Assembly: GCA_934644965.1 (NCBI GenBank)
Contig: CAKUDG010000019.1
Location: 4,212 to 68,211, forward strand
Length of the DNA stretch: 64,000 bases
Reading direction: 5' to 3'
Source of the DNA: an uncultured Victivallales bacterium
GTDB lineage: Bacteria > Verrucomicrobiota > Lentisphaeria > Victivallales > UBA1829
This document shows positions 17,190 through 25,880 of the stretch, piece by piece (position 1 is the first letter of the stretch; every line of letters starts with the position of its first letter). The notes under the pieces are model-generated. The model made no database searches, was not told the origin of the DNA, and saw only the letters and a program-made list of their open reading frames with translations. Position numbers and translations under genes: made by a program.

Positions 17190-20100
17190 AAGTGGTCTGG
17201 AAACTGGCATTCGAGTCGATCCTCCGGAATCCGGTCCGGAGTCTGCTTGCGGCTCTGGGAATGATTGCCGCGGCCAGCGTGGTGTCCTGGCTCGTTTCGG
17301 GATATGACGCGATGTTTTCCGAATTCAACCGCGATCCCGGGAAAATCGAAAACCGCTTTGATTTCCTGCTCATGAGCACGGGAGAGGATAGCGGACAGGG
17401 AATCAGACGCAATTTGACGGACGCCCTTTCCGCGGATCCCCGTCTGGCGGAATGCAGTCTGTTCAGTACTCCGGTCCGGGTGAACGCAAGGAAGAAAACC
17501 CTCTCTTCGAGTTCTTCTCCTGCTTCTTCCCGCTCCCCCCGGCCTTCGGACCGCCGCATCCCGTCCCCTGAGAACCGCCGCGGCGGAGAAAACCTCAGCA
17601 GCGGCACAGCCGCGGAAAGAAAAGCGCCGGGAAGACCTTCCCCCGGTGATGTCGGCAAAGAATCCGCTCCAGAAATGAGAAGAGGCAGGACCGGAAAGAA
17701 GGAGACTGCAAACGGAACGGAAAGCACAACGGAAAGCAGAACGGAAAACGCGACGGGAAGAGAAAAGGGCGGCGACGGGAATGCCGATTCGGGACTTCCC
17801 GCCGTCGGACGGGAACGGGAAAATCTTCTTTCCATTGTCACGGGAGGCGGCCGTCCTCCCGCAAGTCCGGGCATGGGGAAACGTCCCGGAGGAGGTTCGC
17901 CGCGCGGAGGAAGAGGAATGCGCGGAAGCGGTGGAGAACTGGCACCCGTCACCTACGGACTCCCGACAGGAGGAGGATTCGCACTCCAGGGCACGACGCC
18001 CGGAAGCGCCTCCCCTTACAGAATCAAGGAAGGCTCCTGGCTTTCTCCTGAAGCGCCGCTGTTCGGATCCAAAGCGACGGGACCGTTTCCTGCGGTTCTT
18101 TCGGAATCCGCGGCGGAACGTCTGGGGGGCGCCGCACCGCGGGACGTGCTGGAAATGGCATCCAATGCCGGATTCTTCACTTTGAAAGTTGTCGGGATCA
18201 TGGAAGAGGGCCCCAGCGTGCGAAAACTCGCGCAAGTTCCTCCGGGACAGGATGGACGGGTGTCCTTCAGCTCCGGGATTTTCGTTCACTGGAGCTCCGC
18301 CGAACATCTGTCCGGGACATCTCTTTCTCCGGAATCCGCGATTCTGCGTCTGAAGAAACCTTCAGAATGCGCAGTCTTCGCACAGGAATGGAAGTCACGG
18401 GCGGAGGAAGCGGACAGGAACGCCTTTCTTGCATCGTACCCGGAGGTTCTGGAAGCCTTGAAAAATCCGGAACCGGGCAGCGGACGGAATATGGCACAGG
18501 CCTACGGAGCCACCGGGATTTCAATGCTGGTCTCCTTCTTCATCATTTTCACAACGCTCAGCATGGGCGTTGAAGAACGGATAAGACAATTCGCCGTACT
18601 GAGAATCGTGGCCTTCCGCCGCGGACAGCTGGCATTGTTGATTTTGCTGGAAAGTCTGATCCTGGGACTGGCGGGATGGTTCGGCGGACTGGCTTCCGGA
18701 TGGATCCTGCTGCGCATTCTGGAGTCGGGAGGAGAAGCGGCCGCGGCGGGAACGGAGATGAAAATCGGATTCTGGACCATCGCACTGACGGGGGTCTGCA
18801 GCATGGCAGGCGCCGCCGCCGCGGCGGTGCTGCCGATGATCCGAGCGGCACGGATCCGTCCGCTGGACGCGCTGACCCCGTCCTCCGGCGCTCTTCTGAG
18901 CGGCGGCTTTTTCTCCGGAAGCTCGGAAGGAAAGAAAGGGGAGCGGAAGGAAAGAAGAAGAGGAGGAGGAAAAGGGAGGAAGGAATGGATCCTTTTCGCC
19001 GCCGGGATTCTGCTTTTGTGCGTCAATCCGCTGGTGGTGTCGCTTCCGGGGCTGAAGGACATGACAAGGGTTGTTCTGTATGGAGTTGCCGGGTGCCCGG
19101 CGATGGCGCTGGGATTTGTCTGTCTGGCGCCGCTGATGACACGTCTTTGCGGATGGGTGTTTTTCCGTCCCCTGGCAAGGATCCTGGGACTGAATCCGGT
19201 TTTCCTGCGTTCCCAGTGGCGCGCAAATTTCTGGCGTTCGACGGGGACGGTGGTGTCTCTGAGCATCGGACTGGGCTTTTTCATGATGATTCTGATCTGG
19301 AGTTCCTCGATGCTGATCCCGTATATCCCAGGAAGCTGGATGCCGGATTATTTTCTTTCAGTCATCCCCGGCGGACTCAATGAACAGACGGCAGGAGAAG
19401 TGGCGAAGATCCGCGGAGTGCTTCCGGGAAAATGCCTGCCCGTCGCCGTCGAACAGGTGAAACTTGCGGAGGATCTGACCGGAAGCAGGGAGCGCCAGAG
19501 CGTGGTGCGTCAGGACAACGTCGTGTTCTTCGGAGTGGATGTGGACCGGGGACTCGGCGGAAAGGATCCGCTCTTCCCCTTCCGTTTCCTCTCCGGAAAC
19601 CGGGAGGAGGCGTTGAAACTGCTGAAGGAAAAGTCGGGAAATTACTGTCTGATTCCGCATTATTTTGCAGAAACGGCACATCTGAAGACGGGTGACCGTT
19701 TCAGCGTCCGCCCCCCGAATCCCGCCGAAGCTCCGGTGGAGTTCCGCGTGGCGGGCATCATCGAAATGAATGGATGGCACTGGTTTTCCAAAGTTTCCGG
19801 AACAAGACGCAATTTCGGGCGGACCGCAGCCATGCTCTTCGCTTCACGGGAAAGCGTGGAGAAAAGTTTCGGCCTGACGAGGGTCAACTACCTCTGGATG
19901 AATCTGGAACCGGGTGCGGATGAATCCTTCATCCGGAGATCCGTCGAACGCCTCGCCGAAAGCAATGCGGGAGAGAGCTTCCGCGTGATCGGAGGCGGGG
20001 AATCGGTGGTCGGGAGGGAAACCGTCCGCGCCACCTCCAAACGCGAACTCGAACGTTCCCTCATGGGACGCACCAATATGATGGTCGACGGCATGCTCCG

Positions 20101-20500
20101 CATGCCATTGCTGATTCTTCTGGTGGTCTCGCTCTCCGTCGCGAACACGGCGGTCGCCTCTGTCCGCGCCCGGCGGCGTGAAATCGGAATCATGCGTTCG
20201 GTGGGGCTCAGTGCGTGGGGACTCATCCGTCTGGTACTCGCCGAAGGGATCCTGATCGCACTCGCCGCATCGGTCCTGAGTTTCTGCTTCGGAATCGCAT
20301 CCGGACTCTGCAGCGCGCAGATGGCCGCCCATTCCACCTTCTTCGGAGGCATGGGATGGAGTTTCGACATCCCCTGGAGCCGGATCGCAGATGGTGTGAT
20401 CTTTACTGTCGGGCTCTGCTTCCTCGCCTCCCTGATCCCCGCGGCCGCGGCAGGTCTGACCAAACCCCTGAAACTCCTTCAGAACGGTCTTCAGGAATAA
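17186..20500 (+). CDS. FtsX-type ABC permease with two FtsX domains and a large low-complexity insertion
   Basis: An 1104-residue permease. A first membrane helix lies at about 18-38. The first FtsX domain has three helices at about 440-560 and the second has its last helices at about 975-1100; VRARRREIGIMRSVGLS in the second is the conserved coupling region. Two-domain permeases of this kind usually have 800-850 residues. The excess is a Ser/Arg/Gly/Glu-rich, apparently unstructured insertion at 103-250 in the first extracytoplasmic domain (17492-17935) and a short Lys/Arg/Gly linker at about 575-601 before the second half. The preceding gene is its ATPase. The exported substrate is unknown. 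Confidence 0.88.
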   Translation: MKVVWKLAFESILRNPVRSLLAALGMIAAASVVSWLVSGYDAMFSEFNRDPGKIENRFDFLLMSTGEDSGQGIRRNLTDALSADPRLAECSLFSTPVRVNARKKTLSSSSSPASSRSPRPSDRRIPSPENRRGGENLSSGTAAERKAPGRPSPGDVGKESAPEMRRGRTGKKETANGTESTTESRTENATGREKGGDGNADSGLPAVGRERENLLSIVTGGGRPPASPGMGKRPGGGSPRGGRGMRGSGGELAPVTYGLPTGGGFALQGTTPGSASPYRIKEGSWLSPEAPLFGSKATGPFPAVLSESAAERLGGAAPRDVLEMASNAGFFTLKVVGIMEEGPSVRKLAQVPPGQDGRVSFSSGIFVHWSSAEHLSGTSLSPESAILRLKKPSECAVFAQEWKSRAEEADRNAFLASYPEVLEALKNPEPGSGRNMAQAYGATGISMLVSFFIIFTTLSMGVEERIRQFAVLRIVAFRRGQLALLILLESLILGLAGWFGGLASGWILLRILESGGEAAAAGTEMKIGFWTIALTGVCSMAGAAAAAVLPMIRAARIRPLDALTPSSGALLSGGFFSGSSEGKKGERKERRRGGGKGRKEWILFAAGILLLCVNPLVVSLPGLKDMTRVVLYGVAGCPAMALGFVCLAPLMTRLCGWVFFRPLARILGLNPVFLRSQWRANFWRSTGTVVSLSIGLGFFMMILIWSSSMLIPYIPGSWMPDYFLSVIPGGLNEQTAGEVAKIRGVLPGKCLPVAVEQVKLAEDLTGSRERQSVVRQDNVVFFGVDVDRGLGGKDPLFPFRFLSGNREEALKLLKEKSGNYCLIPHYFAETAHLKTGDRFSVRPPNPAEAPVEFRVAGIIEMNGWHWFSKVSGTRRNFGRTAAMLFASRESVEKSFGLTRVNYLWMNLEPGADESFIRRSVERLAESNAGESFRVIGGGESVVGRETVRATSKRELERSLMGRTNMMVDGMLRMPLLILLVVSLSVANTAVASVRARRREIGIMRSVGLSAWGLIRLVLAEGILIALAASVLSFCFGIASGLCSAQMAAHSTFFGGMGWSFDIPWSRIADGVIFTVGLCFLASLIPAAAAGLTKPLKLLQNGLQE

Positions 20501-20760
20501 TCAACGGAAAAAGGAGTAAACCGGAAAAAAGAAACGCTTTCCTTGAAAAAACAGAGCCGGGAAAGGGAGGATCGGCAGAGCAGAGAAAGATGTCCTGGGA
20601 ATCCGCTGGCAGAAGGGAGGAGCGTCCCGGAAGGTCCCTCCCGATGAGTGTCCCGTCCCGGCAGGAAGCGGAAGGGATCAGCCTGCACCTGTCCCCCCCT
20701 TTTCTTTTTACCCCTTACCCCACTCAAAACAGCAGGAGGAAGGCGGCGCGGACTTTCTTC

Positions 20761-21564
20761 TTACTTCGTCAGCATGAACATGTCGCTGTTGTAGGTGGTA
20801 TTCCCGGCGTGTCTGTAATAAATGTAGACCAGGGAGGAGGAGGCTTGGTTTTCAATGTGCCCGTCCAGAAAAGCCAGATTGACGCTCCGGGAATGGCGGC
20901 CTTCCATGAAATCATATTCGCATTGAGGATAGGGCGTTTTCTTGGCAAAGATTTCCGGATCGGAATAAGCCGTTCCGGGAAGAAAGACTTCCACATTCAA
21001 ACTCCAGGTCGAGACCTGCCGGTAATGATGATTCAGACCAAAAGCGGAATGATCCATGCTCAGAAGCTTTTGAGAAGGTCTGAGCACGGCAAAAGATTTC
21101 AAGCCTTGCGTATTGCTCTTTTTCCATCTGTCCCGGTCAAACAGATAGCTGAAACGGTAGGGAAAAAGTTTGACATAACTTGTGGAGATATCGCGCCCGG
21201 GGCAGACCAGGAATTTCTGGCGTTTCAAATGAGCCCCGTCATCCAGCTGTTTGGCGGGATCCACTTCGGTGAGGAGTCCCAGCAGGGCGGGTCTGCCGGC
21301 ATATTCCAGACAGAACGGGAAGTAGGAATCGTTCGCATCCCAGTAATTATAAAGACGCAGCCCGATGTTTTTCAGATTGGAGGTACATTGGATGCGCAGC
21401 GCCGTTTTTTTCGCACTGGCAAGCGCAGGCAGCAGAAGTGCCGCCAGAATTGCAATGATCGCTATCACCACAAGAAGTTCGATCAAAGTGAAAGAATGCC
21501 GCGGATGAACCTGTCCTGCAGACAGGTGCGCCTCTGCTCTGCGGAAAACCCGTGAATTCTTCAT
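20761..21564 (-). CDS. Pseudopilin-like secreted protein with H-X9-DG motif
   Basis: A 267-residue protein. A 23-residue basic leader precedes the pilin-like helix FTLIELLVVIAIIAILAA; the residue before the expected cut is Ser (HS|FTLIE), not Gly. The C-terminal half contains HSRSVNLAFLDGHI, an exact His-X9-Asp-Gly motif. The protein is probably anchored in the inner membrane with its body outside. It has its own promoter (21620-21647), is convergent with the ABC permease gene and divergent from the AraC regulator. It is the second of three such proteins in the window. Confidence 0.87.
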   Translation of the reverse strand: MKNSRVFRRAEAHLSAGQVHPRHSFTLIELLVVIAIIAILAALLLPALASAKKTALRIQCTSNLKNIGLRLYNYWDANDSYFPFCLEYAGRPALLGLLTEVDPAKQLDDGAHLKRQKFLVCPGRDISTSYVKLFPYRFSYLFDRDRWKKSNTQGLKSFAVLRPSQKLLSMDHSAFGLNHHYRQVSTWSLNVEVFLPGTAYSDPEIFAKKTPYPQCEYDFMEGRHSRSVNLAFLDGHIENQASSSLVYIYYRHAGNTTYNSDMFMLTK

Positions 21565-21619
21565 ATTCCTCTTCCTTTGTCTCTCTGTGATTCAGGACGA
21601 TAAAAAGTACAGATCTAAT

Positions 21620-21647
21620 AATATAAACATCGGCATTGTTTTGTCAA
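21620..21647 (-). promoter_or_regulatory. Strong sigma-70-like promoter of the second pseudopilin gene
   Basis: On the minus strand TTGACA (21642-21647), 16-bp spacer, TATATT (21620-21625). The -35 is the exact consensus. The leader to the ATG at 21564 is about 50 nt. Confidence 0.8.
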
Positions 21648-22080
21648 ACTTCCATTTTCAAACAGAGGGAAAGGGGAAAACAGCACCTTCATCCCGGGAA
21701 ACAGATCTGCAGAAGGCATGCGGGAAAAACGGAAAAGAAAAGCCGTAAAGGGGAAGACTCCCGTACGTTTCCTGGCATCCTGCGCTTTCAGTTTCCTACC
21801 TGTTTCCAGATCTGGCAGGAAATCACAACCGCCCGTTTCCGAATCACCCTGTATGTACTGTATATATGGGTTCATGAAGTTTTCCGACTCTTCATAGAAA
21901 AGGATACTTCTCCGGAGCAAAAAGTTCCATGGGGTGAAATCCAAAAAGATATCTCTGCGTCCGTTTCGTTTGCAAAGAAGGGCGGCGGGAGCTATGGTAT
22001 GGACAGACCTTGATTTCGGGATGAATCCGGGAACAAGGAAAAAAACACGGGAAAAGAAAACGGAAGGGGCGGGGCGAATC
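21648..22080. other. Upstream region of the AraC regulator gene
   Basis: About 430 bp between divergent genes. A TATATA at about 21870 with a weak -35 is the best promoter candidate for the regulator, but it is not convincing. The regulator frame is open back to 21934; that extension lacks family similarity. Nothing else is recognised. Confidence 0.35.
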
Positions 22081-22884
22081 ATGTCCGGAACGCTTCAGAT
22101 TTACAAAACCCGTTTTGCCTCCGCCGGAGAATGTTCCTGTTCGGAAAACGGCTGGCTGCATTGCAAAACCACTCCCTTTTACATTTTCGCACAGGCTTAC
22201 GAGGGCCATTATGAAGTGGAAACGCCGGACTGCCGCGCCATCTGCGAGACGGGCGGGGCTTTCTTTTCCGCGCCCGGAACGCCGCTCCGGATTTTCCATT
22301 TCACGGATCCGCGGAGCGGGCAGATGCGGATCCGCTATCTCCACTTCGTTCTGGAGGATGCATCAGGTACCGATCCTTTTTCCTTCCGGACGATTCCGCT
22401 TGCGCTTTCTGCGCGGGAAACGCAATCTCCCGCCAGAGAGCTTGAAAAACTGACTGCGGATGGGGGGAAAAAGCCGTTTGCAGACAACATCCGGATTCTG
22501 AGAATCCTGGAGCAGCTATACAGTCTGACGGAACCGAACCTGAAGACGGAGCCGCATCTGGATTATCTGAAAAATCTATGTGCCTGGGTCCGCAAACGTG
22601 CCGGGAATCATCCGCCCGATGTCCCGGAACTGATTGCAAAATCGGGATATTCCCGTTCCAAAGTCTTTGCGGATTTCTTTTCCCACATGAGAATGTCTCC
22701 CGGGGATTTTATTCTTCACGAACGGATTACGCTGGCGGAACGGAAACTTCTGGAACATCCGGAGCGCAGCATCCAGGAAATCGCGTATGAATGCGGCTGG
22801 AAAAACCCCTTTCATTTTTCCCGTGCCTTCAAGTCTGTGACGGGGCTTTCTCCGCGGAAATACCGCTTGCGTCCCTTCTGTTGA
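22081..22884 (+). CDS. AraC-family transcriptional regulator
   Basis: A 267-residue regulator. The N-terminal half (about 1-150) is a cupin-like effector domain; the C-terminal 95 residues hold two helix-turn-helix motifs ending in SIQEIAYECGWKNPFHFSRA and the closing GLSPRKYR, which are hallmark AraC positions. Such proteins usually activate sugar-use genes when they bind a sugar. Start chosen at 22081 because a GGAAGGGG lies upstream and the cupin begins there. The sodium/solute symporter gene lies downstream on the same strand beyond the repeat block and is the obvious candidate target, though I see no operator. Confidence 0.9.
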   Translation: MSGTLQIYKTRFASAGECSCSENGWLHCKTTPFYIFAQAYEGHYEVETPDCRAICETGGAFFSAPGTPLRIFHFTDPRSGQMRIRYLHFVLEDASGTDPFSFRTIPLALSARETQSPARELEKLTADGGKKPFADNIRILRILEQLYSLTEPNLKTEPHLDYLKNLCAWVRKRAGNHPPDVPELIAKSGYSRSKVFADFFSHMRMSPGDFILHERITLAERKLLEHPERSIQEIAYECGWKNPFHFSRAFKSVTGLSPRKYRLRPFC

Positions 22885-22920
22885 ACATACGGAAACAGGA
22901 AGAGCAGAAACAAAAACTAT

Positions 22921-23012
22921 GGAAAAATGCGACAAGCATTTTTCTCGTGGTCAAGGTCTGTGACCTTGTCGCGATCCAGCGGCGAGACGCTGGCCGCCGG
23001 AGGCAAAAATAA
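22921..23012 (+). repeat. Hairpin-rich direct repeat, copy 1 (92 bp)
   Basis: Identical over 92 bp to 23062-23153. Each copy contains consecutive small inverted repeats: AAAAATGC/GCATTTTT, CAAGGTC/GACCTTG (3-nt loop) and CCAGCG/CGCTGG (6-nt loop), then GCCGCCGGAGGC. It looks like a folded intergenic repeat unit, not a coding or CRISPR repeat. Confidence 0.9.
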
Positions 23013-23059
23013 CTTGCGAAGCAATAAAAAAAATAAAATAACTTGCGAAGCAACAAAAT
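23011..23059 (+). repeat. Short tandem repeat between the two 92-bp copies
   Basis: ACTTGCGAAGCAA followed by an A-rich tail occurs twice (about 23011 and 23040). The core TTGC-GAA-GCAA is itself a 4-bp hairpin. Confidence 0.7.
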
Positions 23060-23061
23060 AC

Positions 23062-23153
23062 GGAAAAATGCGACAAGCATTTTTCTCGTGGTCAAGGTCT
23101 GTGACCTTGTCGCGATCCAGCGGCGAGACGCTGGCCGCCGGAGGCAAAAATAA
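23062..23153 (+). repeat. Hairpin-rich direct repeat, copy 2 (92 bp)
   Basis: Exact second copy of 22921-23012, offset by 141 bp. It is followed at once by a further perfect stem, ATGAGGGC (23158-23165) and GCCCTCAT (23171-23178), so the block of hairpins continues to about 23240. Confidence 0.9.
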
Positions 23154-23201
23154 AAGCATGAGGGCTCCTCGCCCTCATACTCCCCGGCTCTCGCTGCATT
23201 C

Positions 23202-23241
23202 CCTGCACCCGGCAGGCACGCCTGGCGTTTTTTTATTTTTT
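23202..23241 (+). terminator. Possible terminator closing the repeat block
   Basis: CCTGC (23202-23206) can pair with GCAGG (23212-23216), or CAGGC (23213-23217) with GCCTG (23220-23224); GCG and seven T residues follow (23228-23234), then more T. The stems are short, so this is tentative. It would end transcripts coming from the AraC gene. Confidence 0.4.
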
Positions 23242-23456
23242 GAGTACCCCATATACAATAAGGATCACCCCTCCCCGTTTCAAAATCAAAGTTCGTTTTA
23301 TCATCATTTCTTTTCCGTTTTCATTTGAAAGATCAGCTTTTCGCTCTAGTGTAAAAAAAACAGTTTTCCATTTGCGGGGAAACAGATTTGAAAAAGCGGA
23401 ATCAGGAGAAAATAAAAATTTAGAGAAAAACGAGCAAAGAAAGGCGGGATGGAACC

Positions 23457-25163
23457 ATGTTCACATTGTTTTCATTTCTTTTTTTCGTCGGGCTGGTGGG
23501 AATCATCACCTGGCTGCTGACGCGAGGAGAAGATGTGCAAAGCCAGAAGGGATATTTTCTGGCGGGACGCAGCCTTACCTTTCCCGTGATTGCCGGTTCT
23601 CTGCTGCTGACAAATCTCTCGACGGAACAGATGGTGGGTCTGAACGGTGATGCGTTTCTGGCCGGACTTTCCGTCATGGTCTGGGAAGTCATTGCCGTGA
23701 TTGCCCTGGTGGCAATGGCCCTGTTCTTTCTTCCCCGTTTTCTGAAAAGCGGCATAGCGACAGTACCCCAACTGCTGGAAATCCGCTTTGATCACACAAC
23801 CCAGGTCATCTGCAATCTGATCTTTCTGGTTGCCTATACAACCATTCTGCTTCCGATCATTCTGTACACCGGAGCCAGCGGGCTGGCGGGGATTCTGGAT
23901 CTCCGGGCCCTCACGGGGATTGAAAATCCCACGGTTCTGCTCTGGGTGACAGTCTGGTTCATCGGAGTGGTGGGCTGCCTTTACGCCCTTTTCGGCGGAC
24001 TCCGGACCGTGGCGGTTTCGGATACCCTGAACGGAATCGGACTTCTGGTCGGTGGATTCATGATCACCTTCTTCGGATTGAGCCTGATCGGAGACGGCGG
24101 GGGAATCCTTGCCGGACTCCGCGCCCTCGGAGCCGAAATTCCTGACCGCTTGAACTCCATCGGCGGCCCCGGAGACCCGGTCCCGTTCTCCAACATTTTT
24201 TCCGGAGTCCTCATCATCAATATTTTCTACTGGTGCACCAACCAGCAGATCATCCAGCGGACCCTTGCGGCCAGCAACCTGGCCGAAGGACAGAAAGGAG
24301 TGCTTCTCACCGCATTTCTGAAGCTCATCGGTCCGATGTATCTGGTACTGCCTGGGATTATGGCGTATTACTGGTTTACCGTACGTCACGGAAACACGGA
24401 CATCCAGCCCGTCGACGCCTACGGAATGCTGGTGCGGACAGTGCTGCCCGCACCGCTCGCGGGATTCTTCGCCGCAGTCGTGGTCGGCGCGATTCTCTCC
24501 TCCTTCAACTCCGCCCTGAACAGCACCTGCACGCTCTTCAGTCTCGGCATCTACAAAACCATGTGGAATAAAAATGCAACCGAGGATCAGGTCGTCCGTT
24601 CAGGAAAATATTTCGGATTGCTTCTCGCCATCATCTCCATGGTGGTGGCACCGCTGCTGGCAGGGCAGAAAAGCATTTTCACCTACCTCCAGACCATGAA
24701 CGGCATTTACAATATCCCGATCTGTGCCGTTGTCATGGTCGGACTCCTGACGCACAGAGTGCCTCCGATTGCCGCAAAAATCGCCCTCATCGGCGGCGTC
24801 GCGGGAATCGGGATCGGGTATTTCGTCTTTCCGGGTCTGGTCCGGGAATACTGCGGAGGGGAATGGCACTTCCTGGGAATCATGTTCGTCTTCCTGATCC
24901 TGATGATGCTGCTGATCGGAAAACTCCGCCCGCTGAAGACACCCTGGGTCCAGCAGTATACGGGAGAAGTCAATCTGACGCCCTGGAAATTTGCCGTTCC
25001 CGTCGCCACCGTACTGGTCATTCTGGTCATTACCATCTATGCGGTTTTTGCGGATTTCAGCGTCCTCTCCGAAACGGTTCCTGAAACACCCGCACAGAAT
25101 GAGGCAGCAGCCGAACTGCTCCAGGATTTTCCAGAATATCCGGATGATCCGGGTCTCCTGTAA
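23457..25163 (+). CDS. Sodium/solute symporter, SSS (SLC5) family
   Basis: A 568-residue transporter with about 14 hydrophobic segments and the SSS-family pattern: GYFLAGRSLTF near residue 32, TNLSTEQMVGLNG at 52-64, and GAILSSFNSALNST, the helix that carries the Na+2-site Ser residues. Relatives of the vSGLT type take up galactose, glucose or other sugars with Na+. The AraC regulator just upstream, and galactosidases elsewhere in the window, fit a sugar substrate, but this is inference. A weak AAAGGCGGG lies before the ATG. The last 50 residues are a polar tail. Confidence 0.88.
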   Translation: MFTLFSFLFFVGLVGIITWLLTRGEDVQSQKGYFLAGRSLTFPVIAGSLLLTNLSTEQMVGLNGDAFLAGLSVMVWEVIAVIALVAMALFFLPRFLKSGIATVPQLLEIRFDHTTQVICNLIFLVAYTTILLPIILYTGASGLAGILDLRALTGIENPTVLLWVTVWFIGVVGCLYALFGGLRTVAVSDTLNGIGLLVGGFMITFFGLSLIGDGGGILAGLRALGAEIPDRLNSIGGPGDPVPFSNIFSGVLIINIFYWCTNQQIIQRTLAASNLAEGQKGVLLTAFLKLIGPMYLVLPGIMAYYWFTVRHGNTDIQPVDAYGMLVRTVLPAPLAGFFAAVVVGAILSSFNSALNSTCTLFSLGIYKTMWNKNATEDQVVRSGKYFGLLLAIISMVVAPLLAGQKSIFTYLQTMNGIYNIPICAVVMVGLLTHRVPPIAAKIALIGGVAGIGIGYFVFPGLVREYCGGEWHFLGIMFVFLILMMLLIGKLRPLKTPWVQQYTGEVNLTPWKFAVPVATVLVILVITIYAVFADFSVLSETVPETPAQNEAAAELLQDFPEYPDDPGLL

Positions 25164-25487
25164 TTCAGGGGAGTTCTGTCGTCATCCTTATTTCCCCATT
25201 TTCTCCCCGCCGCCTTCATAGAATCATGCAATGAAGAAACAGTCAGGGCGCGGAAGAAGATGGGGAGAAACGGTGTTTTTTCCCTCCCCAAAAAAACGGC
25301 AAGATTCCCTTCCTTACTGAATCTCATGCCGTATATCCGCCTTCGCAGAGAGACATTTCATCCGTGTTCCATCCTGGTTTCATCCGTGAATTCCGCACGG
25401 CAAAAACGCCTGTCCGTCCCTGCGGGGAACGCGGCGGGAACATACCGGGGATAAAGCCCGTTTCCTGAAAAAAAGCACATTCCGCCC
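25164..25487. other. Intergenic stretch between symporter and ilv promoter
   Basis: About 320 bp. A hairpin formed by CGGCA/TGCCG with an inner GATTC/GAATC (around 25298-25333) is visible but has no T run. No gene is supported. Confidence 0.45.
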
Positions 25488-25515
25488 TTTACATAGCGGA
25501 GAAATGCTGTATATT
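25488..25515 (+). promoter_or_regulatory. Sigma-70-like promoter of the ilvB leader
   Basis: TTTACA (25488-25493), 16-bp spacer ending in CTG, TATATT (25510-25515). Transcription would start near 25522, 30 nt before the leader ORF. Confidence 0.75.
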
Positions 25516-25551
25516 GAAGGGTTACATTTCTGATTTCAAGGACAATGAAAC

Positions 25552-25695
25552 ATGCCTGAGATTAGCACCATCCTAGGAAATGCTCCGAAGCGCATCCGGA
25601 CAACAACAGGACCCGGAGTCGTCGTTAGCCGCCCGGCCGTGCTGGTGGCGCCTCGGCCGGGTTCGCTTTTTTCCGCCAGGACCGGATGTCCGTAA
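25552..25695 (+). CDS. Leader peptide of the ilvB attenuator (47 codons)
   Basis: ATG at 25552 with AAGGA at 25538-25542, an ideal distance. The 47-residue product is rich in branched-chain residues and has the runs Thr-Thr-Thr (codons at 25600-25608) and Val-Val-Val (25618-25626), then Val-Leu-Val (25639-25647). The Val run ends a few bases before the 5' arm of an intrinsic terminator (25632-25672). Promoter, leader ORF, terminator and a downstream acetolactate synthase gene match the arrangement of classical ribosome-mediated attenuators such as E. coli ilvBN and ilvGMEDA. Unlike the textbook case, the ORF runs through the terminator, to a stop at 25693-25695. I did not find a clear competing antiterminator by eye. 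Confidence 0.7.
   Translation: MPEISTILGNAPKRIRTTTGPGVVVSRPAVLVAPRPGSLFSARTGCP
25632..25672 (+). terminator. Attenuator terminator upstream of ilvB
   Basis: CCCGGCCG (25632-25639) pairs exactly with CGGCCGGG (25654-25661) around a 14-nt loop, followed by TTCGC and six T residues (25667-25672). It lies within the leader transcript, about 200 bp before the ilvB start, and no promoter is visible between it and the gene. Confidence 0.8.
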
Positions 25696-25880
25696 GACAG
25701 AGGGATCCGGAGCCTTTGTTTCCGATTCTGCCATGCCGCAGTGTCTCCTTTTCTGTCAAAACATGCGGCCCCGCCACGGAAGATGGGGGTCCATATGGAG
25801 CAAAACAGATTACTTTTCCAAGAAAGATTTTTCCTATGAACGATATGAATGAGATGACTTGTGAACCGAAAGGGAAAAGA

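Noticed and set aside
22921..23153. CRISPR-like array
   Set aside because: Only two copies of a 92-bp unit with internal hairpins, a 49-bp repetitive spacer and no cas genes.
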